Shown here piece by piece: positions 11,475 to 24,022 of a stretch of DNA of 64,000 nt. Origin of the DNA: Silurus meridionalis (Eukaryota > Chordata > Actinopteri > Siluriformes > Siluridae); contig NC_060886.1 in assembly GCF_014805685.1 (NCBI RefSeq), forward strand, positions 14,138,608 to 14,202,607, written 5' to 3'. The notes under the pieces are model-generated. The model saw only the letters and a program-made list of their open reading frames with translations, was not told the DNA's origin and did no database searches. Positions within the stretch are counted from its first letter, which is position 1, and each line of letters begins with the position of its first letter. The position numbers were made by a program, and so were the translations under genes.

Positions 11475-12377
11475 AGTATTACAAATTATAAATTAAATCA
11501 TGTTTTTTTAGACAAAATGACAAAGCCAAATTAAATTAACAATAATATTTTCTGAGTAACTCTCATTACATCATTTTTAAAAGTAACAATCAATATGAAT
11601 ACAAGAACATGATCCACACAGCAGTGATCCTATTTGTTCTTAACCCTGTTCCCTTAAGGCTCTCTTACTGCACTACATCACATCCTCACTGTATCTGTAC
11701 AAACCATATCTGTTTCTTTAATAAACACATACACTGTTATATACTGTGTATCTATATTTATTTTCTTATTTCATTTAAAATGTAAATTGCCTTTAGTATA
11801 CTTTTTACTACTTTTTTATCTACAACACATAATACAGAGATTAAACAAAAATGTGGATCAGGCCCAGAGGACTAGTTTGAGAATTTTTACTGATAAATGT
11901 GCATTTTCTTTCAAATAGGGCAGCTAGATAAATCCTAATACTGATCCAAGTAGTGGGCACATGTACTTGTGAACAAAACTAAACTCTGCAGTCATACTGC
12001 ACTTATATACTGCATCCACTTTGTTGTTTGTTCAAATCCCAGTACTACAGAGCGGCTTTGCTGGATCCTGAAAGAACCCAATTTTGTGTCAGATAAAATC
12101 ATCAACCAGTAAAGCAAATGGAAGTGATGTAATGTTTATTAGAAACTGTTTTTAGCACCGCCCCATAACAAAAGCACCACATAATGTATATTCAGGAATG
12201 TTGTATACATGTAATAAAATATAAAATTGTGGATCAGTGCAAAATTGGTCACACTAACAGAAGGAAAAAAGTGATTAAAATGCAGTCAGTAACTTTTGTG
12301 TCTTGTGTGATAAATACAAAGTACCACGTAATTCAAATGCTTTTACTTTAATAATATATTCTTATTTGTTATTATGA
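11475..12377. other. AT-rich interval; 3' region of the PPP1R15-like gene
   Basis: No coding sequence seen. On the minus strand this follows the PPP1R15-like reading frame. A minus-strand AATAAA lies at 12135-12140 (TTTATT on plus), about 240 bases after the distal stop and usable as its poly(A) signal. Confidence 0.5.
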
Positions 12378-12969
12378 TTATAAAAGCAGCGGCCCTGAAC
12401 TGTTGTTGTTGTTAAAGCATGACAAGTCAGAGTGGCTTAAAAATCGTTTCAAACCATTGGCTCTGTCTTGAGTTTTAAGATACGGGCTGATGATCTTTTC
12501 AGTTAGCTCCAATCTCCATTTAAAACGTTGTCCATCAATTGCCATCTCCATCTAACAAGACTCATCTTGTGCTTCCTGACTTTCAAGGGGCCATTCCTCG
12601 AGTATATGGACAGTCACCTCCTTACTGAAACACACCTGGAAAGGACAATCATAGAGTGAAAAACAAACATGTCAACATGGTGTAACAAGAGAATACAGAA
12701 AATTTAGAAATTTCTAGTTTGTTGAAAAAGAGTTGGAAATAAAGAACATTTTTATCTTTTGTACATGCATGCCTTCCACGTTTACACTGTACATGTGATG
12801 TTATTTTGCATTTCTTGCCCTGTTGTAATTTTGTAAATTTGTAATGTCTAATGTTATCCTTATGTTCTTTATAAATGATGTCAGAGATCATTCGGATTTA
12901 TTCACAGGGTAAGAATTGTATTAAATAAGAGACCGTTTCCTTTACATAAGACAAACTCTTTAATATTAA

Positions 12970-13145
<176 letters not shown>

Positions 13146-13388
13146 ATGTTAATCATAAAGAATAACTCATAATTGAATGCAACATTTTCACAACTGAAAA
13201 TGTGAAATTACTGTGTAGTCAAGAGCAGCTATCTTGGAGTTGAACATCCCTTCTTCTGCTGCAAATATATTTCATAATCTTTTGTTGAACATAAATTATT
13301 ACATTTTATAATGATTAGACATCATACTGAACATCAATAAATCTGTATCTTTTCCTATAAGAGTAACCCATGATTTATCAGTGATGTG

Positions 13389-13393
<5 letters not shown>

Positions 13394-13445
<52 letters not shown>
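13394..13445. repeat. (AT)n microsatellite
   Basis: Pure TA run in the same intron, about 90 bases from the splice donor of the large PPP1R15-like exon. Confidence 0.95.
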
Positions 13446-13449
<4 letters not shown>

Positions 13450-14929
13450 AGTATTCAATTCATTTTTTCCACATTTTATGTTACAGCCATATTCCAAAAC
13501 GTATTAAATGTATTAGCCATACATATACATATCTACCTTTTTCCCTGTTTTCTTTGTGCTTGATGCCTTTGTTTTAGTTCCATTAAGACAGAAGTACACT
13601 GGATTATCGGGAACACTGTTGTTCAAAGAATTCCAGGAGTCTTTGCTTTCTGTGGGATTTTCTGCATATTCTTCATCAGACCAATCAGAATCACTGCTGT
13701 ACAAGGACTCGTTGTTCTCCGAGGGAATCGCTGAAAACTCTGCATCTGAGAAATCTTCTTTCTTGTCCAATTCAGATTCCTCTTCCCCATCGTCCACATC
13801 ATCATCACATGCTATGACCTCCTTCTCACTATATTCTGTCAAACTACCATCACCACCTTTATCCTGCTCCTCAGGCTGACATTCAGGTAAGTCCGAGGGC
13901 AGAACTTCTGCCACAACGAGCTGATCAGAATTAATCATTTCCTTTATAAGGATTTTTGGACACAAATTAAAATTATCTATTTTGTGTTCACTGATCACGG
14001 CCTTGTCATGATGCTGATCAGGCAGGCTGACCATCCTTTGCTTCCTTTGAAACGTGAAAACTTTTTTTCTGGTAAACAAGAAGAACATGTTTATGTTTAG
14101 TTACACTCGTACAGTGATTTTCTAAGGACTTCACACAGACAAATGAAAGGTTTTGCAACACAGAATTTTTTTTTTTTTTTTTTTTTTGCAACCCCTTCTT
14201 CAAATAACCGAATTTCATGGCTCTCAGTCATGCTTTCAGCTTCCTCTTGTGGCTTCAAGCAGCAGAATAGGGAACACAGTCTTCTTAAAAAGGATGCCAT
14301 TGCAGTCAATTTGAATTTTTTTTTTTACTCTGTAAGAAAACATACAGTGGGAAATTACTATGAGTTCTGGTACAGGAATAGAAGATACAGACCTACATCA
14401 TTTAAGAAAAAGGGTCTTTTATACTACGACACTACATATTATAGCATTAATGCAGCACTTGGTCCTACTTGGTATTAGTTGTAGGGGAACCCAGAAAATC
14501 ACTCATCTACTGATAGTTTTCTAATAGCTTTTAAATAGGCTAAAAAAAATACTTGAAAAATATAAGAAGTTACTGTAAAAAAAGGGGGGGGGGGGATTAC
14601 GACAAAAGACAAAAAAAGGTCTTTATACACGAAAATACTACAGATAATAGCATTAATGCTGCACTTAATCTTTTATCGACTTACCGGCAACAAAACAAAC
14701 CATGAAATGAGGGACAGTCCGTCACATCACCACAAGAAACCTATGAACGTATATGACGTAATTCTAAAGCGAGCATTCGTCAGTCACGTGGTAGTCAAAA
14801 ATTGTAGAGTAACCTAGGCAACCGCTTAATTGCTGACAGTTTCCATTTTATATTAATTATAAACCGATATGTATTTTCTACTGATCTGAATTAAAGAGAA
14901 ACTGATCACCGGAGCGGAGTGAGTCTTAC

Positions 14930-15175
14930 CTCTGATGAACACATCAGCCAGTTGCCTGGTGCGCGCTCCAGTGAAGGTTTCGAGTTAAAATGCTGATAAG
15001 AGCGTTGAGAGCAGTCGCTGGTTTGGAATAAAGCGGTGCCATGATAAAAAAACAATCCATCGTATGTTGGTTCGTGAAAGTTTCTCGCTGCGCTTCTGCT
15101 TCACGTATTTCTCTCCACATGGCTGCTCTGTTTTATTCTACCGCCTCAACCGACCACCTTTATAGACAGCGATGC
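14930..15175 (-). other. Putative 5' exon and promoter of the PPP1R15-like gene
   Basis: On the minus strand a consensus donor (GAG then GTAAGA, at 14929-14924) ends an exon-like stretch. It would pair with the acceptor TTACAG just before 14328. A GC box (GGGGCGGGGCC) lies at about 15187-15197. The stretch holds upstream ATGs: one frame of about 58 codons (starting MWREIREAEAQR) closes inside the exon, and another starts MCSSE at the donor and stops soon after it. Upstream ORFs are known in the translationally controlled 5' leaders of GADD34 and CReP; applying that here is inference. Confidence 0.45.
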
Positions 15176-15271
15176 GTATGATGGAAGGGGCGGGGCCAAA
15201 GGGGCAGAAAACAAGCCTTAACACCTAAAAGTACTGCACAGAACTAATAAATATTTAAAATATTTATTTTT

Positions 15272-16337
15272 TTGCTTTGAATGTGTGATAAATATTTTTT
15301 TACATTTTCTATGTTTCAGAATAACAGGCAAGAAATATCACAAATACATTTGGCTGAACTTCCTGCAGAAATTAAGGACTGGGATAAAGATGATGTAAGA
15401 CAATAGATTCTTGGATTAAAAGGTGTGGAAAATAAAAATGCAGAGATTCTCTATGAGCAGGATATTAATGGACCAAGTCTTCTATTGATGGACAGATCTA
15501 CTCTTACCCAGATAGGCATTATGCTGGAAACAGCAATTCTGATTATTGATGAGAGAGATAAATTGAAGGCTCACCAGTCAAACCGCTCAGGAAGCCAGTT
15601 TGGTAATTCATGTAAACCCTATCCTTTTAATCAGTTCCATGCTGCCTACAGATACATGGAAAACAATGTACTTGATGTAATAGAAACAGGCAATCTAAAC
15701 TTCATAGAACCATGTCATGAGTACAAAGCATTTATTAATTTCCAAAACGTGACACCAGAGGAAAAGCTAAAAAAGTTCACAGATGAGGTTATTCGATTTG
15801 CTGCCGCTTGCATGAACAGTCGTACTAATGGTACAATTCATTTTGGAGTTGGTGATTTACCAGAATATAGTCATAGACAAATTTTAGGTTCTAGTGTTGA
15901 AGACAGAAAAAGCATTTGGTAATAAACTAGCATACATGATTAAGGGTCAGTTTGAACATAAACACACTCAAACGGCAAAAAAAATGCATTAAACCACCAA
16001 GGTTTGTTGAGGTTTTTGGGACAAACATGATATTTTCAGGAAAATATGTAATCGAAGTAGATGTTGAACCATCCTTCTTAGTTTGTAAAGACAGCTTCTT
16101 TCACATCTACAATGTATACTCAAGAAAATCAAAACAATCTAAAACTAAAATCGATAAACAATATGGGAAAGACAAATCTAGAAGAAGCATTTATGAGCTC
16201 AGTTTTGCTGAGATTAATGGTACTGTCCTTGGTCTGTGGTCAGAAAATCGCAAATCAAGCAGATTTTTGCCTGCTGATGGTGGTAAGGTTTTATTACCAA
16301 AGAAAGTGGAGGGCGACATGGATGCATTAGACATTTT
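15272..16337 (+). pseudogene. SAMD9-like pseudogene (5' part of the coding exon)
   Basis: Nearly identical to 38570-40413 of the intact gene, starting about 50 bases before the acceptor CTATGTTTCAG. It carries the SAM domain and the AlbA/Schlafen-like region. Damage relative to the intact copy: TAG at about 15403-15405 where the intact gene has TGG (Trp in RQWIL); a one-base insertion near 15906 (GACAGAAAAAGC against GACAAAGAAGC); an extra A in the A run near 15982; and a deletion of about 760 bases at 16140-16150 corresponding to about 39470-40228. At about 16335 the gene stops abruptly at DIRS copy B. The promoter and 5' exons are also missing: upstream sequence belongs to the PPP1R15-like gene. 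No functional product is expected. Confidence 0.92.
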
Positions 16338-16499
16338 TATAGACAACTCCCGTATTGCAGATATGCTGTCCGAAGCAGGTGTCAACCAACTCAGTGATGT
16401 GATAAAATGAAATAATCCCTCTCACCAAAGGGAGCGGAAACGTGTGAGAAATGGCAAACATCCGATCCACGATGTTTCCATCATCCATTGTCATTCCCT

Positions 16500-16555
16500 T
16501 TCATATACACGTATACATACACAAACATACATATACACATATATATATACATATA

Positions 16556-16635
<80 letters not shown>
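16500..16635. repeat. (CT)n(AT)n microsatellite inside DIRS copy B
   Basis: TACA-type repeats, then CT units about 16559-16594, then TA units to 16635. Reverse complement of the tract at 10680-10790 in copy A, with different run lengths. Confidence 0.92.
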
Positions 16636-16638
<3 letters not shown>

Positions 16639-17529
16639 CACACTCAGGATAGAATGAGCCAGCGAAGGCTCCGTGACGTTCAGCCTATAAAAACGGACAA
16701 AAGTGTGTGGCGAAACCCAGCATGCTGCCGCACAAATGTCCTGATTCGAAACACCCTTAAAAATGCCCACGCCATTGGTACTATCAGCCTTCAGTCCTTC
16801 TGGAGGGCTAAGACCCATGCTATTAAAACTCAATATAATAGCCTCCACGAGCCAATGGGACAGGCACTGGCGAGAAACAGGTTTTCCTTTACGAGAATCA
16901 GCCCATAAAACAAACAGCTGATTACTCCGTCTCAATCCCTTCGTCCTCTCAACATAGTGGCGTAACGCACGGACAGGACACAGACAGTGGAGACGCTCCT
17001 CCTCCGAAAAGCTGACTCTAGTCTTGAGAGTCACTTGCCAGAAATCCATAGCAAAACGCATACAGGAGTTATAACCCGACAAAGCATGAAGTTCACTAAC
17101 CCGCTTCGCGGTAGAAATAGCCAACAACAAAGCAACCTTCAGCGACAGGAGCTTTAAATCAATACTCACTATCGGCTCAAAAGGAGACTGAGAGAGCGCG
17201 CTCAGGACTACTGACAGACCCCATGGCGGAACCAGCAGCTTTAAGAACGTGCTCAGGCGCCGCACTCCCTTCATAAACGTGCACACGAGCGAGTGATAAC
17301 CAATAGTATTACCATCAATCCCTACGTGGCATGCAGAAACAGCAGCGAGATAAACCTTAACGGTTGAAAACGCCCTGCCCTTATCCAAAAGTTCTTGCAA
17401 AAAGCACAACACTTCTGCCACAGAACAGTGAAAAGGGATAATCTGTCTTTGAGCGCACCATAGCTCAAACACACTCCACGTCGAACACACTCCACGTCGA
17501 AGCTGCTCTCGCATTCTGAATCGTCTCAA
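16636..17529 (-). pseudogene. DIRS copy B tyrosine recombinase
   Basis: Open for 297 codons. It contains the SAM-like N-domain (VAEVLCFLQELLDKGRAFST), the core with LLAISTAKRVSELHALSG, and a distal part with DICAAACWVSPHTFVRFYRL that carries the candidate nucleophilic Tyr. Box II reads LKADSTNG where copy A has LRAHSTRG, so the catalytic His and Arg are replaced by Asp and Asn. The frame is long but the enzyme should be inactive. Recombinases of this family integrate circular DNA intermediates. Confidence 0.85.
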
Positions 17530-17887
17530 TTACCCTCGGAGTCAAACCAGTGACACTGAGATTCATCCTCTCACGGGCCAGGCCTAAAGAGCTACTCTGT
17601 CCGGTGCCGGGTGAAAAATCTCTCCGTGCATCGTGCAGGAGTTATCTCCGTCAGCCACAATTTTCCCGGCCAGTTTGGAGCGATTAGTATTACAGAGTGA
17701 CCACCTTCTCTTACTCTCTTTAGAGTCGGCACGATCAAACTCAGAGCATTTGGCCACGGGTGGGCTAACACATCCACTCCCATAGGTGCACCGTTTCTTG
17801 CCAGAGAAAAGAATAGAGGCCAATGAGTGTTTTCGTGCGAGGTGAAGAGATCTACGGCAGCCCGGCCGAATCTCTCTCATAACAGGT

Positions 17888-19035
17888 TCACCACAGGGGA
17901 TTTACCCTGGACAAGAGATCCACCCCCACATTTATCCATTCCAGCACATAAGTCGCTCGCAGCGATAGGTAATGCTCCATGCCCCACACCATGAGCTCTC
18001 GCGATAGACTGTGAAGTCGAGGAGAGCACGTTCCGCCCTGGCGATTTATGTACGGCACCGCCGTTGTGTTGTCTGATCTGACCAATACGTGGTGACTCCG
18101 AAGAAACTGCACGAAATGTTTCAAAGCTAGAAACACCGTTAACAGCTCCAGAAAGTTTATGTGCGTGCCCTGAAGCGAAACGGGCCATTTCCCTTTCGCT
18201 ATCCTGCCCTCGCACACCGCACCCCAACCCGTGAGCGATGCATCCGTTGTCACTACTTTTCTCAGGGAAACAGCTCCCAGCAGGGTTCTGAATGGAAAAA
18301 AAGGTTCCATTCTGAATGGAACCTTTTTCCTCTTTGGAAAAGAGAGAGACAACCGCGAATCGACCTGATGCGCTCTTCTGATAGAAAAGCCTGATACAGG
18401 TCTGAGCTCAGCCTGAGACCCAGGTAGATTATTTCCTGTGTGGGCACCAAGCAGCTTTTTGTCTCGTTTATTCTGAAGCCTAAGCTAGTCAGGTGAGACA
18501 GAAGCACACTCGTTTCCACCTCCGCTTGCTGCCGTGACGGAGCGCAGAGGAGGAGATCATCCAAATATGCTGACACTCTGAGACCCGCTGTTCTCTACGG
18601 TGACAGTGCAGCTTCGACACAATAGGAATTTCCTGTGTGCCGGATAAATGCTTATGTGAAAATACGCGTCCTTCAGATCCACTGATGTAAACCAGTCTCT
18701 GGGACGAATAACACTGTACAAAGCTTTCAAAATGAGCATTTTGAACTTGTACTTTCTGGGGTGTTTGTTGAGGTTCCGTAAATCCAGAATTCGACGGAGA
18801 CCCCCCCTTTCTTAGGAACGACAAAGTACCGGGAGTAAAAACCGAGCTGGCTGTTCTCTCGTGGCACCGCTTTGCTCAATAAGGAGGTTTTTTCGTCCTC
18901 CAAACTCTGAGCAGATTCGCCCACCATCATTGACCAAACCATCGAGACCAGCTCCTGAAGAGCGCTGGTCTCACGGCAAATTGCAGGCGATGTCCCCGCT
19001 GTATTGTGGGTGAAACCCAAGGATGAACTGCGCAT
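17888..19035 (-). pseudogene. DIRS copy B reverse transcriptase and RNase H
   Basis: Minus-strand reverse transcriptase pieces: ALYSVIRPRDWFTSVDLKDA near 18700, YLDDLLLCAPSRQQAEVETS near 18570, then RNase H TTDASLTGWGAVCEGRIAKG near 18250 and SDNTTAVPYINRQGG near 18075. Frames shift near 18730, 18580 and 18350. A short mirrored GGAACCTTTTT-type stretch at 18290-18335 is a local inverted duplication absent from copy A. Confidence 0.85.
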
Positions 19036-19089
19036 ACGCGCCAGTTCTCTGCGCGAGCAAAGAGCGGGCCTCTGCGGCTCTCGCTCACA

Positions 19090-22000
19090 GATGGCGCGGT
19101 GGCACCATCTGGCGGCGGAGCCGGGGTTGCAACTCGATTCGAGTTTTATTGTGTGTGTGTGTGTTTTTTTGTACTTTTTTTACACACATCTGTGCCCTCA
19201 GCCCACTGCCTGGATGCACAGAACAAATCTTTATTCTTTGGGAACGAACATGGAACTTTCTGCTCTCTCTCTTGCAAAACCCCGCGGGTGGAGAGGGGAG
19301 AAGTAACTTTCCGGACACTGGGGGAATTGATGCCAACACTCCAACTGAAGAACTTTCGTTCGCTGAACATAGTCTTCGAAACACTCCCCAACTCCCCAAC
19401 GCCGCCCCTCTTTTGACCCAAAATCAGACCACAGGTTAGTTTGCCCGCCTTTTCTTCCTGATTCCTAGCCACTGCCGCTGCCGCTGCAAAAGAGGCCTTG
19501 CCCCTGGGCTGGGGCTGTTTTTGGCGAGCCTCCACACGCATTGACTGCTGGGGTTGGGGTGCCTAGTGGCCCTAAACCCAGGCTGTCTCTCTCTGGACGC
19601 AGGGGAGAAATACGGACGTGCGGGATGGGGGGGCAAGCAGGAGGCTTTCTTGGGAGACATGCCTCAAATGCTTCACCATCTTTTTTGCGTAGATCGCATT
19701 GTTAGCACATATTTGCCACTGCAGCCCCAAAAAGGGCTTTAGGCTCTATCGGGGCATCAAGGAACTCCACCAACTTTTCCTCACAGAGACTTGGCAGGTA
19801 CCAGATGATTTTATCCAGCTGAATCTACTTACCCCTACTGGATATCGATATATAACAGAACCACGTACAACTGGTAAAGGGGGTGGTCTTGCTGTCATTT
19901 TTCGTGCGTCATTAACTGTCTCTGAACTGGTTTTTCACAATACCACGACATTTGAGTACATGGTTATGAAGCTTGGTATCAAACATCCCGTTGTACTTAT
20001 CTTAATTTACAGACCACCGAAACAACAAAGTGACTTTTTCTCAGAACTCAGTGAATTACTAACCCAAGCATGTGCTGTGTCGTCCCAAGTTATTCTTCTT
20101 GGTGATTTTAACATTCATGTTGATACTGCTTGCTACACTGCTGGTCAACTAAATGTTGTCTTTGACTGTTTCAACCTCATCCAGCATGTTAATTTTCCAA
20201 CTCATACTCATGGTCACACGCTTGATCTTGTTTGTACATCTGGTCTGCATAATATCTCTGTTGACAGTTTAGCTACCCCTCTTTCTGACCATAGACTCAT
20301 CTCCTTTGATTTTACATCCATCTGTCCAGTCAACCACATCAAAAATCTAACCATACGTTATCGTCATTTAAATACTGTTGACACTAGCTCCTTTTGTGAT
20401 TCTGTTGCCTCCTCTGCTCTTTCTGATGTGCTAAATTTAAACTGCCCATCTATGATTTATGACAAGTATTGCTGTACTGTTGAAAAATTGCTGGATAAGT
20501 TTGCCCCAACTAAGATTAGGTCTGTTCCTATGTCCCATTCCTCCCCGTGGTTCAATGCAGAACTTCGAGGTTTGAAGGTAAAATGTAGACAACATGAACG
20601 TCTGTTCAGGAAAACTGGTTCAACCGGCCATTTTCTTATATACGCTGAATGCCTTCAGCAATACAAACTGGCCTTAAATACAGCCCGCTCTTCCCATATC
20701 TCCAGCATCATTAACAAAGCAAGCAATAGGCCCAAAATATTATTTAGCACAATTAATAAACTGACTCAAGCACCAAAGCACACCCTTAGTGACTCTGAAT
20801 CAATGGTTATGTGTTGCTCTTTCTTGAACCATTTCCAGGGTAAGCTAGATACTCTGTATGCGACATTTGGGGAAGAACCAACTACCGATGTGCATATGAA
20901 ATCTCAATTGAATAATTGTCTGACAACGCTAGCCCTAACCAATTCCTCATTAATCACTGAGTTAATACATAAATCTAACTCCTCATCATGCATTCTTGAT
21001 CCTGCACCTACTTTCCTGCTAAAAGACTGTACATTGGCAATTTCTGCCCCATCTCCCACCTCATTAATATGTCATTTATCTCCTCTACTGTACCTGTGTC
21101 ACTTAAGACTGCTGCTGTTACTCCCATACTCAAAAAGACTAATCTGGACCCGGCAGACTTATCCAACTACCGCCCTATTTCCAACCTGCCATTTGTATCA
21201 AAGATCATGGAAAAGGCTGTGGCCTCCCAGCTGCAGTCATTCCTAGCTGGTAACAACCTCTTAGATATTCTCCAGTCTGGCTTTCGCCAACAGCATAGCA
21301 CGGAGACTGCGCTAGTAAAGGTTGTTAATGATCTTTTACTCATTGGAGACTCAGGTAGTCTCACTATACTTCTGTTATTAGACCTCAGCTCTGCCTTTGA
21401 TACTGTCTGTCATAAGATCTTACTTTCCGCTTAGCGAATTTGGCATATCAGGCTCTGCACTATCCTGGTTTTCCTCCTATCTCACAGGCAGGCAATATCA
21501 CATCTCCATACACAACTCCAAATCTCCTACTGTCTTACTTAAACAGGGTGTCCCACAGGGCTCTGTTCTTGGCCCATTACTATTCATTGTGTACATTCAG
21601 CCACTTGGCAACATCATTCGCAGACATGGTTTTAGTTATCATTGTTATGCTGATGATATTCAGTTATATACTGCTTGTCAACCAGATTCTGCTAATGTAA
21701 AATCCTCACTCTCCTCTTGTGTTAGCGAGTTAAAACAATGGCTACACTCAAATTTTCTTAGCTTGAATCTGGGTAAAACCGACATTCTGATAACTGGACC
21801 CCCATCTCTAATAAAAAACAACTCTGTGGACTTTAGTCTTGATCTGGATGCTACTGCGATTTTCCCCTCAGCTACTGTTAGAAATTTAGGTATTATACTC
21901 GACCCCTCACTATCCTTTGATGCCCATATTCGCAGCCTCTCTAAAACGTCTTTTTTTCACCTGCAACGCATTGTCAAACTTCGACCTTTATCTGCAGAAA

Positions 22001-22783
22001 TGATGCAGAAATATTAGTGCATGCTCTGATTACGTCCCGCCTCGACTACTGCAATTCACTCTTCTCTGGTTTATCAGCTCACTCAATCTCACGTTTACAG
22101 TACATACAAAACTCGGCTGCCAGAATGTTAACCTCCAATAAAAAATCTGCCCACATTACCCCTATATTATTTGATCTTCACTGGCTCCCAGTCTCATCTC
22201 GCATAAAATATAAAATCATACTGCTCACTTATAAGGCACTAAATGCTCTTTCTCCCCTATCTTTCTGATCTTCTCTTCCTATGTTCCTTCACGATCACTC
22301 CGGTCTTCAAATTCTGAACTTCTATAGGTTCCTAGATTCCGTCTATCCTCTGCGGGTGGCAGAGCCTTTTCTGTCATTGCTCCAATACTATGGAACTCCC
22401 TGCCAATTGCACTCAGAACCATCACCACTTTGACTGAATTTAAATCAAGGCTTAAGACCCACCTTTTCAACCTCCACTATCAGTCAATGCATATGTGTTA
22501 GGAGTCCTTCATTTTCCTGAAATGTGGTGTATGTTTCATGTATTATGTAGTGTTCCTTCTCTTGTTCTGTATGTTTTTGTGTCTGTGTTGTCTCTGTTAT
22601 TAACTCATGCAGCTGCATGTGATCCTTCGTCCTGGGCAAATGTCCGACGAATATGTTTATGTTCATGTATGTTCATTATATTTCATCTGCCTTGAAATAT
22701 TGTACTCTGTAAAGCGTCCTTGAGCTTGGGAAAGGCGCTATATAAATTAAACTTATTATTATTATTATTATTATTATTATTCT
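19090..22783 (+). mobile_element. L2/CR1-clade LINE inserted in DIRS copy B
   Basis: Runs on plus from about 19090 and ends in an (ATT)n tail at about 22745-22782. Apurinic endonuclease domain about 19738-20330: LFLTETWQVPDDFIQL, LIYRPPKQQS, LLGDFNIHVD, and SDHRLISFDF. Reverse transcriptase about 21090-22270: [52 protein letters not shown], and the catalytic YADD at 21646-21657, then SRLDYCNSLFSG. Frame changes near 21065, 21425 and 22015 break ORF2. The 3' end (GCGCTATATAAATTAAA) is typical of L2-type fish LINEs. DIRS sequence continues on both sides, with about 250 bases of the DIRS missing at the insertion. Confidence 0.88.
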
Positions 22784-22931
22784 CCCTCTCCAATAAGCCC
22801 GCCAACCCCAACCACAGGGCTCTTTGTCCCAAAAACGACGCATTTCTGTGACACACACCGGTACAGCAGGAATCAGCTGCTTAACCGGGGAAGTGCGCGA
22901 TGGCAGCCTTTTCCCGTCATACAAATCCTTC

Positions 22932-23565
22932 TCAGCCTTCATGATGCACCTGCTGAGATGGCCATTCGATGCAGAGCTTTTTGGCTGCTCTCCTACACAT
23001 CTCCACAAGGTCCAGCTCACCTGGCATAGGGGAAGGGCCTGTAGCACTTTCAGGCCTGGAGAGAAGATCAGGAGGAAGGATAGCATCCTCCTCGTCGTCC
23101 TCCAAATCTTTCTCCAAAAAATTAGCAACCTCATCATCTTTCTCTTCCTCACCCCTTTCACCCACTAAAGGGTTCGATTCAAAGAGTGAAGGAAGGACAG
23201 GAGACACCTCATCCATCAACTCTCCCCAGCTACACTGTGCTTGAGAAGCAGCCTTGTCCCTCTCCACGGGCAGCGGAGAGAGACATGGGTCTCCTTTATT
23301 CGCGGCTGCGAACTCGCATTTGACGCTCCAGAACCCTTAACGGGAAGCAAGCGAAGTGCGGGCAGCATTCGGGGTTAGCGAGCACAGCCTGTGCGTGACG
23401 AACTCCTAAGCACACGATGCACAGGGGATGAGAGTCTTTAGTTGACATCATAGATCCGCATGCACGCGGTCGGGATTGATCTTTCCCCGCCGCCGTGCAA
23501 CCGGATGAGCTCGCATTCGCCATAACGGAGGTGCAAACACCGGAAAAGAAAAACGAGATCACCAC
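22932..23565 (-). pseudogene. DIRS copy B gag-like region
   Basis: The minus strand reads the same Cys/His-rich and acidic blocks as copy A (CIVCLGVRHAQAVLANPECC; KDDEVANFLEKDLEDDEED). A frame change lies near 23280. The region is cut off downstream by the LINE at 22783. Confidence 0.75.
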
Positions 23566-24022
23566 AACATGCTTCTCGAAAAACGGGTCTCGAATGATAT
23601 TTCACTATACGCTCAATGCAAGGTGAAAAGGAAGAAAGAAAAGAAAGAAAAGAAAGAGAAGAAAGAAAAGACAGAAAAGAAAGAAAGAAACAGCAGAAGT
23701 GAATATCAGCTTTGACAGTGAATATTCCCCTCAATAAGCAGCCGCGCTTGAAAACTTACCTTAATGGCTCGACCGTGAACAGTTAAGCGACCACCCCTAG
23801 AGAAACTACTGAGGATAGCTTCCTAAAGGATGTTCACGGGGAAGAGAACGAGAACGAGGCAGGGACCGTTAGCAACGGTGTTTATAGGGAGGCGGGACTC
23901 CCGCATCACTGTCGTGATTGGTCTGTCAGCCGACAGACGTGGTGTGATTGATGCTTCCAGGATTGGTCACGCCCGAGGCGATTCCCATAGTGAGATACCG
24001 AACGAATGTTTGAAAGAGAACC

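Larger units (their letters stand above)
16338..24022 (-). mobile_element. DIRS-type retrotransposon, copy B, inserted in the SAMD9-like pseudogene
   Basis: The minus-strand element starts at about 24022 (GGTTCTCTTTCAAACATTCG) and ends near 16338 (ATAGACAACTCCCGTATTGC), matching the termini of copy A. Order on minus: gag-like 23565-22932, a LINE insertion at about 22783-19090, reverse transcriptase 19035-18262, RNase H 18352-17888, tyrosine recombinase 17529-16636. At 16337 it abuts pseudogene sequence equivalent to 40413 of the intact gene. At 24023 it abuts sequence equivalent to about 43670, so about 3.2 kb of gene is missing across the element. Confidence 0.9.
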
